A DNA stretch of 64,000 nt from Puccinia triticina (Eukaryota; Basidiomycota; Pucciniomycetes; Pucciniales; Pucciniaceae), in NCBI RefSeq assembly GCF_026914185.1, contig NC_070558.1, positions 1,736,001 to 1,800,000 on the forward strand, written 5' to 3'. Positions 46,774 through 56,060 of the stretch are shown here, piece after piece (positions within the stretch are counted from its first letter, which is position 1; every line of letters starts with the position of its first letter). The notes under the pieces are model-generated. The model saw nothing but the letters and a program-made list of their open reading frames with translations. It ran no database searches and had not been told where the DNA came from. The position numbers were made by a program, and so were the translations under genes.

Positions 46774-47554
46774 TAAAAAGATAGGAGCAACTGAAAGATA
46801 TGATTCCTTGTCAGATGCGCTAAATACATGATTTGTAATCAACAAAACATTCTAATTAAGTGAGCTCGCAATACCTGAAAGCAGACAGAGATCTGCCTAA
46901 GTTGTTTTAGAGAGAAGAGGGATTGAGTGAGACTAAAGATGTTGGTCTAGGGTTTGGATTGATAATGTCAGAATCTGCAGCGACATCTACATCAGTGTCT
47001 GTCTTGTTTCTTTTCTCTTCTTCGTCTGTTGCGGCTCACCGAGATAAAGCACGGCTATCGTAGTAGCTTCGTTTTATCTTGCCTCAATGGGCCTGCGGTT
47101 TCCTGTGCTACAGTTCAACCGGGTCTCTTAGCTTATCTGTCGCATGGCCTTGTCTGGCCTAATTGCGTGGCTTTGGTGCTTACAGGTTGTGTTGTCTTCC
47201 GTGATTCTGGCGAGCAGTTCGTCTCGGGACTTTAGTCCTAGTCTTTCTGCGAGAGTCCTGTGGTTAAACACATCTAGGTCAGTCTTGGTTACAAGCCTTC
47301 CATTGTCTGATCTCTTGTACTCACAAGTTTCTTGGAGCTGCTGCTTTAAGTTCTACCAATGGCATTGCGGCTGATCGTCTGGCTTCTGCAATCGTGGTGA
47401 TACATTTTAGCTCTGCGTCTGGGTTAGGTCTGGACTGCGAAAGGGGCTTACCTTTCTTTGCAGCTGGGTCTGGGTCTAACCTCGCGAGCTTCCTCGGGGG
47501 TTGCTGCGGGTCTGGGTCTGAGTTTGGCTCTGGGCCTGATCCTGAATTCCTACA
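46774..47554 (-). repeat. 5' LTR of the copia element
   Basis: 781 bp, same ends as the 3' LTR. It differs from it at about 13 sites, mostly C/T or G/A, many in CpG. Confidence 0.95.
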
Positions 47555-48251
47555 TCCTAGTGCGCCGACGAACTCGAGCAGGTCACCGGCAATGATCGGA
47601 CAGGAGTGGATGGGCCGGATGGAGAGTGTGTCTTAGCTTGGCTCGGCGGATGCTGTATGTGTTTAGGGTGTCAGTGTAGTGCGTGTGTGTTGTATCTTTT
47701 GTTGCTGACCTCGCTGGAATCCGATCTCGGCCGAGTGGAATGCTGCAAATGAGTCGGTCAAAATCTTTTGAGTGGCATCTCAGAGCTGAAGTCCCTTGTT
47801 GCCCTGGGTCATCAGCATCAACAAGGCAGGCCGGAGTTTTGAGCCGCAGCGGCTGTCACCAAAATAGCCCTAATGCTCACCATTCGCTTCGTCATGCCCA
47901 CCCAAACGTGGATTCCTCGTTAAAGGAAGCGACAAGGAATTCCCGTCAATTTTCTCGTGGGCTCCACCGCGATCCCAAAGGCGGCCATGGAATCCTCGTC
48001 ATTCTTGACGTGGAAATCCCAGGCGGGTGGAGACGACGGGAAAGCCCGTCGTCTCCACGCATTTTCCACGGGAGGGTGGAGACGACGGGGGGAGCAGTGA
48101 AATCCATGTGGATTTCACAGAGCCGGTGATCCCGTCGTCTCCACAAACGCGCGGGCCAGGAAGCACCCCCGCCGTGTAAACTAACAGGTGTCAGGTGTCA
48201 TGTGAGGCCGGTTAGAGCGTGATGTTACTTTATCAGAGGTAGGGGCGTCCG
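47555..48251. other. Repeat relics between copia and the dispersed repeat
   Basis: The palindromic blocks GGAGACGACGGG...CCCGTCGTCTCC (48030-48140) and GTGGATTC-type words resemble those at 40.6 kb and 27.6 kb. Open frames here (47683-48129) have no domain. Confidence 0.4.
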
Positions 48252-48460
48252 GGGGGGACTAGGGGGGTACTCCTGAGGAATGACTTGAAAAAATTTCGGC
48301 CGCTTCGCGGCCAAATCAAGTCATTGGTTTCTAGGAATCATGAGAATTCCAAGAATTTTATTTTTGGCGGGGTAGGGTCGGTATGGGGGTGCTTGTGGCT
48401 CCTTGTATGCATGTCTATAGTATGGGGTATGCAGGGTGACACAGGTGAAATCATACTGTA
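48252..48460 (-). repeat. Dispersed repeat, inverted copy of 30962-31172
   Basis: Runs GGGGGGTACTCCTGAGGAAT ... GTATGCAGGGTGACACAGGT, complementary to the copy at 31 kb, with the same internal hairpin around GGCCGCTTCGCGGCC. It ends about 60 bp from the stop codon of the REC114-like gene. Confidence 0.75.
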
Positions 48461-48516
48461 GATTATCAATGTCCAAGTCTGAATTATGAAGTACATTATA
48501 AAGTACAGAATGGCAA

Positions 48517-49733
48517 TCAATGTTCATGTGATATCAATCTTTTGACCTGATGGACAAAGTTATTAAACCCGGGATCCATTACAATTTCGCGGATATACTC
48601 CATCAAAGTTTCATCTGATAAGTTATTCAATTCCTCAGGAATTAAGGGATGATGGCTTTCTAATGCAGGTATCGCAGGTGAGCTTGTCGTCTGATTATCT
48701 GGATGCAAGGCTTGTGATGGGGCGGGGTGTGATTCAGCTCTGGCTGTCGATTCCAAGAGCTCTGCCTGGCTTCCCAAGCCTTGTAGATTCGTGGTGTTTG
48801 GAGCGGCTTCGATTGATTGCTGAGAAGAATGGCCAAGAGCTGGGGGATTTGTGCTGATCGGAAGTTGGTGGACGTTTTTCTTAGAGATCTGCGAGGATTC
48901 TGAGAGCTGAGTTTGATTGCAGAAGTCTTGTGAACCGATGTTGTTTGTATTAATCTCGAGTAGTGACGGCTGGGAAGAGGAAAAGTGACCGAAACCGGGA
49001 GAGTTCGAGCTGACGGGCAGCTGCGAGCCACTGTTCCTAGAAGATTGCGAGCTCTGGATGCCGCTACTGATTTTGCAAGGACAAATGGCTTCGATCAGTG
49101 CAATAAATCTGAGCGAATCAGCGGGTGTTTGAAGTTTAATTTGAAGACGATTGAAGTTGAACTGTAGATACAGGAGAGCGAAAGGGAATCGTCCGCTTCA
49201 CGGTCAGTCTTTTACTTGGCAAGTGTTACAGATGCCAACTTATGTGCTTACTGAGTTATCCAAAAACCCGGTAGCGTAACGGAGTCCAACCACACAATCC
49301 TTACAATTTGCTTTCAGCGGGCTTTCTTCTACTTGTCTCGCGTGGCCAAAGGTTTCTTGTACTTGAGTCAGATTGACTTTTTCCTATGAGCACATGCGCA
49401 AAATTTCAGCACAAGTGTTAAGACTGTATATGTAAGGGTTTGAATACTTCAAATACGATTTACTGACCAGTAAGAAAACCCCGGGCCGGTCCGTCGAACC
49501 AGCAGCGTCCAAGTTTCCCTTGTGCGATGAGGGATTGTTATCCCATATGATTTTTAGGATGATTTGTTGATGACGCGTTCCGATTCGGTTGTTCTCCTGT
49601 GAATCAACATGAACCGTTTCGACGACCAGAGACAATCCGGTCTGTGAGCTTCAAACATGGGTTGAAAAAGTCAGTAGGTTCCATGTGACGGGTGATAGCA
49701 CATCGGAAAAGAAAAACCTACAAATGACTCCAT
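48517..49733 (-). CDS. REC114-like meiotic recombination protein (4 exons)
   Basis: Rec114 works with Mei4 and Mer2 to activate Spo11 for meiotic double-strand breaks. Exons 49722-49733 (ATGGAGTCATTT), 49468-49641, 49252-49383 and 48517-49161 total 963 nt, 320 residues; all introns are phase 0. The N-terminal ~150 residues look like the small beta-rich Rec114 domain, ending in FNRLQIKLQTPADSLRFIAL, comparable to the family's F.V.F...... signature. A long Ser/Gln-rich linker full of SQ motifs follows (SSQSSRNSGSQL, GSQDFCNQTQLS, GSQAE), as expected for a Mec1/Tel1 target. The last 35 residues, ETLMEYIREIVMDPGFNNFV + HQVKRLI, match the conserved C-terminal DPxFxxFV helix that contacts Mei4. Similarity is by motif pattern only. 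Confidence 0.55.
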
Positions 49734-51018
49734 TCAGCCGGAGTGGTGGTCCGGGAGGCTGGCGACGTAGACGGCTGGCCTTGGCAGGATAGATCGGAGC
49801 GGGGAATAGACCTGGAATATTTTGCAAGCCGGAAAACGGCGGTTTCAGACCAATTGCGATGGTCAACTGAGTCTCCAGCGGGCATATTTTGTGAGATAAC
49901 TACTGTGCGAAAAAGAGGGCCGGGATGAGATGGTCAAGAAGGAAAAAACCGCTGCTCAAGTCCAAGGGTGCTCATGCCGGTGGTCTCCCCGGTGGGCGTG
50001 ATGGGCTGTCACTTGCAAGTTGCCAGCCATGGGGCGATCGTCGACGTGATCTTACTCAGCCCGGTGCTGACATTCATGATGTCATCGATCAAGGGTGGCG
50101 CATTCAGCCGGGACTCGGGCCTGACTCGGGCTGACTCGGGTGCTTGCTTTCACGATGCTCGCACTCGTTTGTAAGTTTCAGGCGCACTGCTTGCAAAATC
50201 CACCGATCTCATAGAGTTTTGCAGCTTTTTCCCCTTCGAACTCTGATGGCGCCATTCCGGAACTTGCGGCCGAGGCCATCTGCAACGCCCACTCACTCTC
50301 ACAAGTCTCCGGACAAGGCGGCCAACGGTTGAGTGTTTTTGTTTCGCTTTCCTTTCCCTCCTGACCACTACTCAAGCCTGTGGGTCATCCGGCTCAATTA
50401 CCTAAATCCAAAAACCCATTGTTGTAGATAATCACCCTGGATGGGTTGATTTCATTTACTATTAAAACTATAAACATTGGTTTAAATATACAATTAGAAT
50501 TATGTAAAGTAAAATGAGCAGAAAAACTGGCCGGAGCAGAAGCAGTGCAGAACCAAAAATACAAAGCTCCTGACTCAGAAGGATGGATGCTTGGATATAG
50601 ATTTTGAGAGGTTTTGAGGCAAGGACAGCCACCTTGAGATGCGTCAAAGAAGATAATATTTGGCCATATGACACCCACCTGGACTTATGGGAACCGTGAA
50701 GTTTTTTGAGAACTGCGCAGAAAAGGTCTGGTAGACTGGTGTCCAATGGACGCTTCCTGCACCGCAAGAGCTGAAAGGCATGATGTCCATACAGACGGCC
50801 GGCGGGGTTCTAGCTCTTGCTTGACTCTGCTACTGCATGTGTCCCCCTTCCTTTTGTTGGGTTTCTGGGATGCTAGTACTGACTATTTCAAGTACAATCT
50901 GCAAGGCTGAAGTGAGACTTGATATCGAATATATAAATCATACAAACAGATCTACTTCAGGTTGAGAGAAAAAACAAAACTATGTATCTACGACAGCTAT
51001 GAGATGAGATATAAGAAT
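49734..51018. other. Intergenic region between REC114-like gene and TLG2
   Basis: Both neighbours are on the minus strand, so this holds the REC114-like promoter and the TLG2 3' UTR. The open frames seen (for example plus 50144-50332, minus 50150-50375) have no splice support or domain. There is a direct GACTCGGGC repeat at 50113-50140. Confidence 0.45.
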
Positions 51019-52627
51019 TTAGCAAGGCTTCCATCGGCCACAGTTCCGCCTTTCTCGATCGGTTGAAGTCGTAGGCGCATCGGAACGAGACCTCAGGCTG
51101 GTTGTAGGTGAGTTCGTATTTGCTTGACTTGAAGAATCCAGCGCCACAGAGCCAGATACTGAGTCGACTTGCTTAGGAGTAGAATGGCGGGGTTTATATA
51201 CAAGCACTAGCACTGCAGCAAAAACAAGGAGAACTAGTAAAAATATTATGCGACATTTTCCCGACCGTTTCTGATACCTGGGAAAATTCGAGAACACGAG
51301 ATTTAGTGCAAATAGACGCAAGGAGGAAGCTATATGGAGTCGCCTACTCTGTAGCTGTTTTGAGCTCCTGAGCTGCACCCCGGATATCGGTGCTCATTTG
51401 CTCGACGTTATAATCAATGCGATCAAGTAAGGTGCCCTGATCAAGGACCAGGTTCCCGAGGTCTTTGAACATATCCGCAAGGTCAGAAATCGACTTAGCG
51501 ATTCCATCAATCTCCTTGGCTCTTTGTTCGACGTCTTGATTTACTCCATGGTGGACGGATTGGCGTGAGTGAAGCTGTTGCTGCTGTTGGCCAGAGTCAT
51601 TCCCTTGAATGAAGCCGTTTTGGAGAGAAGATGACTGCTCGGTATCATCTTCAATTGCAAAAAGTCCGTTATTCTCATGTTGTGCCGGTTTCTCGTATCC
51701 TTTGAGCTCTAATAGCGCAATTACAATTCAGGAAGTGTCGGATAATCATGAGGTCAGTGAAGAAAACGTAATCGCAGACTTGAAGGCAGATGTTATAGGC
51801 GACCGACGTTGGAGATAAACTCGCTGCCGCTTTTGAAACAAAGAGCTGAGGGTTTGCACCTTGGTTGCAGCAGCGATTTGAGCGTTTTTGACGACCGTCA
51901 CGTCTCGGGTGGTGTACTTTGACTGGCCAGTCTGTGACTTCTGAGTTCTGGAACGATTGATAATGTATGCCTCGATGTCTTGGCCACAGTCTGCGATTTT
52001 TCTTATGAGTAGTTGGCATTTTCGGAAACCCTTGAGCGATCAAAAAAAGATATGAGTATCCATGCCATCCCGGGCAGTTGGATGTTGCCGACTGCTAGAG
52101 ACCATACCTGGGTGATTTCAGTAGTCAGCTCTTCGATCTGACGTTCTTCAAATGATCGATCCGTGAAACCCGGAAGGACATGCTTTGCGGTCAACTTGTC
52201 GAGCTGGACCACTACGACATTATCAATTACCTCACTCAATCTAGCCGGGAAACGTCAAACATAGCAGCTTCTCACTTTTCGGCCTAATCTGGTCTACAAG
52301 CTCCTCAACTTCTTCGACGAAATCAACCCTACATCAGAAACACACGGTGTTGTCAATATTAGTACTAGGAGGCCAGGTAGAATTAACGAGAAGCTTTTAC
52401 CATCGAGGTGGCAGAGCACTCGAGTCTTCTATATCTATAGCTGTTGTGTCATCTTCGTTATGCAAGAGAGCCTCTTGTTCAACATCATCTGTTTGCCGCT
52501 GTTTACCCTTAGATCGAGAAAGTCGTGGTGGATAGACTGAGGAAGACCGAGTATCACGAAAAGATAAGAAGAGAAGGGTCCTCGAGCGAGTCAGAACTTG
52601 GGAGTGGGCGAGGTTGACGGTTGCCAT
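51019..52627 (-). CDS. TLG2: Tlg2/syntaxin-16-type Qa-SNARE of the trans-Golgi/endosome (6 exons)
   Basis: Drives fusion of endosome-derived vesicles with the trans-Golgi network, with Vps45 as its SM partner. Exons 52401-52627, 52276-52328, 52108-52211, 51808-52030, 51348-51708 and 51019-51277 total 1227 nt, 408 residues. The N-terminal peptide contains SRTLLFLSFRDTR, the Vps45-binding pattern of the family. The Habc region includes KHVLPGFTDRSFEERQIEEL. The SNARE motif carries IDGIAKSISDLADMFKDLGN + LVLDQGTLLDRIDYNVEQ with the zero-layer Gln in DQG. A single membrane anchor (CRIIFLLVLLVFAAVLVLVY) follows, then a 65-residue lumenal Ser/Thr-rich tail, long for a syntaxin. A QQQQQ run lies before the SNARE motif. 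All introns are GT-AG and the start is the first ATG. Confidence 0.92.
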
Positions 52628-54224
52628 CGGGACGATTCAGTCGGGGCTGGTTCACTAGCGTCATCAATCGGAATCGATGGTCTCAAGTGGGTGGACAGGA
52701 CAGTGGTGGTGTTGTGGAGCGGGGTGGCCAACTGAACCGGCCGCCGGCGGCCGCTTGCCTGATTTCGTCATCACTCGATCGGGGGCAGCGGTTGACAAGC
52801 TACAACATCTTGGGTTTTTCGACATCAACATCTCTTTTTCTTTCATTAGGAATCCTCATCACAAATCACCTTTTCTTGTTTACATTGCGTTGTCCACTTT
52901 GAGTTGTTCAAAGTGCTTGTTGATCATCATGGATGAAAGGAGGACAACAGCCCTCCCACTACAAGAAAAACTCTGCCAGCAGTTGACATGCAGAAACTCA
53001 AAAGAAGCTTGAGGGGATACTCAAGCCTTTTGTGACAGTATAGCAACGTCTACCCATCAGACAGAAGGCAAGCTTAAGACAACCTCTCGGGGGCTCTGGA
53101 GGAGAGCCCTGCAGGGTCTCTGTCTCCAGAGAGGCTTGCCCCCCAAGCGGCAAATTCTGGTGTGGAAGCTGACAAGCCTGGGGCCCAGCCAACCCTTATT
53201 TTCCCTTAGATTCATTGTTACACATCTTTTTTTGGCCAAAAAGGGACATGGGTGGCACAGCAATGTACATCCATCATCAATCCATCCCTCCATAGCACCA
53301 CTAGACATCCTTTCAAAAACTCTGCTGAGCTTGCTCCAGCAGATGGAGGTTTTTTTACCACTGTATCCTTTTTGTTTAAATTATGAATACCACCTGTGAT
53401 ACATTCAACTTTTCATTAATTGTACAAAGCCATGTACTTAAGAGTAGCAAATGCAGCTCTCATGCATTGGCCACAGATGCACAATTGTATGATAGATCCT
53501 AGAATTAAGGCTGGCACCCAAAAAGTACCACCCGGGTGCAGGTGGTTGGGATGAGGCCAACACCCCGCCCAAACATCCGGGTGGTTTGGCAGTACATGAT
53601 GGGCGGGCTTGAGCCCTGGGAAGGTCCAATGAACGGGCCTGGGAGGCCAATTGGACGGGCTTGGGAGGCTGCTTGACAGCCTCAGAAGGTTAATTAAGGT
53701 TTTATTGATATCATTTCCCTGATGGGGCAAGCACATTCCCACTATGGGTCATCTGGATGGTGTCACAGACAGAAAAAATGAAGATTTCCACAGTAAAAAA
53801 AATAATTGTGACCACCCGGGTGGACCCCGTTCCACCTGGGTGGTTTCGGATCTGGGGTTTGGGACAAGGCTGACCCCCCGCCCAAACACCCGGGTGGCAG
53901 CCTTACCTAGAATCAGGAATGCATCATTTTACATTGCTTGTAGGTTCAAAACCATGAAAGTTAATTATAATTGGCCTATGTAGGTTTGAAGGCCAGATGC
54001 AGGGCTTCAATTCTGGGCTGCCCATTTTGCTCACATGATGCTATGGTGGTGTGGTGTTGAAGTTTGATACCAGCCAAATGAGTTGAGGTAGTCCTCAGTA
54101 GAGATGGCCAGTGGGTACCCGGCACCCAGCACCCGCCACTGCCCTTTGAGTACCCGTCCGCAGGTGCCATGTACAGGTCCGGGTATGCAATTTGGGCTGG
54201 AAAATCACCAGGTACCCGCCATTG
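52628..54224. other. Gene-free region upstream of TLG2 with CACCCGGGTG repeats
   Basis: No gene was recognised. Two direct copies of CCCGCCCAAACA(C/T)CCGGGTGG occur at about 53567 and 53878, with palindromic CACCCGGGTG/CCACCTGGGTGG words between them. At 54100-54210 there is a tract rich in GTACCC/GGGTAC. The TLG2 promoter should lie within the first few hundred bases. Confidence 0.45.
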
Positions 54225-54766
54225 TCAGCCGCAGTTGTGCACTGCCATCAAGTGGGGTACACACCTGCTTGATGTCTGGTCAACAAGCGGAGTACACACC
54301 CCGCTTGTTGACTGGACATCAAGCGGGATACACATCTCACTTGGTGGCCGGTGCACTCCATGACCAGCCATCAAGTGGGATGCGCACTTGATGACCATTG
54401 CCTGGTCACCAAGTACACACTCCACTTGATGAACGGTCATCAAGTGGGGTGCACACCCTTGATGAACCAAGAGGGGTACACACCCTCGATGAACCGAGAG
54501 GGGTACACACCCTTGATCAACCAAGAGGGGTACACACCCTTGATGAACCGAGAGGGGTACACACCCTTGATGAACCAAGAGGGGTACACACCCTTGATGA
54601 ACCGGGAGGGGTACACACCCTTGATGAACCAAGAGGGGTACACACCCTGGATGACCAGCCATTGTTGAGCAGAGTACACACCCCCACATCCCACGTGATG
54701 ACCAGAAATTGAGTGGGGTGATCACCATGGCCACTGAGAGGGGTGTGTACTCCGCTTGATGACCGG
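54225..54766. repeat. Palindromic satellite (GATGAACC/GACCGG type), gypsy target
   Basis: Units such as ACTCCACTTGATGAACGGTC + ATCAAGTGGGGTGCACACC alternate with a shorter 34-bp tandem unit, CACACCCTTGATGAACC + AAGAGGGGTA (about 54460-54650, eight copies). The array ends in CTCCGCTTGATGACCGG and resumes after the gypsy element at 63422-63600. Open frames in all registers (for example VHTLDEPRG repeats) only reflect the tandem repeat. Confidence 0.85.
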
Positions 54767-55610
54767 TGTGGTGGCCCCTCTCGTGGCCAGCTAGTCAGGA
54801 GCATCTTCGCCGCCAGCAACATCAAGATCCTCAAGACTCTCAAGGCTCTCAGCTCTCCCCCATCTCTCCTCATCTTCCAACCTCCTTTAAGATCTTTCCC
54901 CCTTTTTCCTTCTTTCCACCTTTCCTTCTCCTCTTCCCTTCTCATTCCCCTTCTGTTTCTTGGTCCTAACACAGCACCTGCTGTGGGTTTACTCACTTGT
55001 TTGTTTCTGGTTTTTCTCCTTTTCTGTGTGTTTTGCCTATCTCTTCTTTTCTTTCTTCCTTTCCTCTCTGTGGCTCTTTTCTTTCTGTCTCCTCATGCTG
55101 TGTTTTCTTTTAGTTGCCTCTGTGTTGTTTCTCTTCTCTGCTTCTTTGTTTGTTTCTTTTCTGCTGTTTTGTGTGTGTGCGCGTGTAGCGCGCGGAGGAT
55201 ATGATGAAATGTATGTGACATGTGGCTCTCCCGGAGTCCAAGTTCGCCGAACTTGGATGATGGGGGAGGCATGGCATTCTGATCCCCAGAAGACGGTCCA
55301 TCAAGAGTTTATAGATCCCATCTTCAGACTTCCAACCTTCGAGCTCCGCTCGCCGATCCTCCTTCATCCAAAGTTCCGAGATCCCTTTCTTTCCCTTCCC
55401 TAAGATCACATATCCTTTCCCCTCAAAACAAAACAACCGCCGCCGAGGATCCAAAACCCCGGCGAACATCTCAAAACCACCCCACAACCACAAAAGCTAT
55501 CACCGATCCCATCCGCACTCATCTTCACGGACCATCACCCCGAGGGCAGCCTAAACAGCACCCATCCCCTCACACGACTGCCGCCGCTTAGCACGGACAG
55601 GAGTCCCTCA
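54767..55610 (+). repeat. 5' LTR of the gypsy element
   Basis: 844 bp with a long polypyrimidine tract (TTTCTT-rich), then a GTGTGTGCGCGTGTAGCGCGC segment and a GC-rich tail. Degenerate relatives elsewhere, such as 917-1639, keep the same blocks. Confidence 0.95.
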
Positions 55611-55612
55611 TT

Positions 55613-55659
55613 TGGTCCCCCGAGCCGGGATCGAACCAGCGACCTCAAGATTTACAGTC
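55613..55659 (+). promoter_or_regulatory. Gypsy primer-binding site: 47-nt complement of mature tRNA-Tyr(GUA)
   Basis: Two bases after the LTR the sequence TGGTCCCCCGAGCC starts a perfect reverse complement of a tRNA 3' half. Read back it gives anticodon loop CTGTAAA, stem TCTTG, variable AGGTC, T-arm GCTGG-TTCGATC-CCGGC, acceptor TCGGGGG, discriminator A and the non-genomic CCA. The anticodon GTA makes it tRNA-Tyr. Ordinary primer-binding sites span about 8-18 nt, so this one is unusually long. Beyond 55660 the match to tRNA stops. Confidence 0.85.
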
Positions 55660-56060
55660 TCGAACTGTGGTTTTGAGGCGCTCCAAGCGGTTACACTTTC
55701 TTCTTTTTTTTCTTTTTTTTATATTATCGTCCATCCAAATTTCCGATAATTTCTGCTGAACCTATTTGGTTCTTCTCCTTCCGTAATCCGCTTTTTCGAC
55801 CGCTTTCATCACTTGCGGCTCTTCAAGACGGACTAGTCCTCGTTTCACTGGATCAAGCCGTTTTAGGATCGTCTGAATCTCTTTTCTCTTTCTGTTTTCT
55901 TTCTTAGGGTTCAGCGGCGGGGCACTTGGGTTGTAGAAGTAAGTCCCCACCACATTAGTTGCACCTCCGAAGTTCTACCTCTTCTTGTCGAAAAACATCA
56001 TCGCCACTCTGTGAGCCGCCCCCACACCATTTGCAATATTTCCCCTAGTTCTTATTCGAC

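Larger units (their letters stand above)
41745..47554 (-). mobile_element. Ty1/copia LTR retrotransposon, complete but inactivated (5810 bp)
   Basis: Two LTRs of exactly 781 bp flank a gag-pol region on the minus strand, and TCCTA occurs on both outer sides (41740-41744 and 47555-47559). In the element's own sense the LTR runs TGTAGGAATTC ... CTATCTTTTTA, so the ends are TG...TA. The domain order Gag, protease, integrase, RT, RNase H defines the copia group. The LTRs differ at about 13 positions (1.7%), so the insertion is fairly old. Confidence 0.95.

Noticed and set aside
54225..54734. ORF with repeated GCVPLLVHQ peptides and its plus-strand counterparts
   Set aside because: All frames are open because the tandem unit lacks stops; this is a satellite, not a protein gene.
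54960..55403. 147-codon ORF with hydrophobic N terminus in the gypsy LTR (also at 62771-63214)
   Set aside because: The Phe/Leu/Ser run is the translation of the LTR polypyrimidine tract. It is identical in both LTRs and has no domain.
55613..55690. tRNA-Tyr gene on the minus strand
   Set aside because: The 3' half is perfect and includes CCA, but the 5' half (acceptor and D-arm) is absent and the segment starts two bases after an LTR. It is a primer-binding site, not a tRNA gene.
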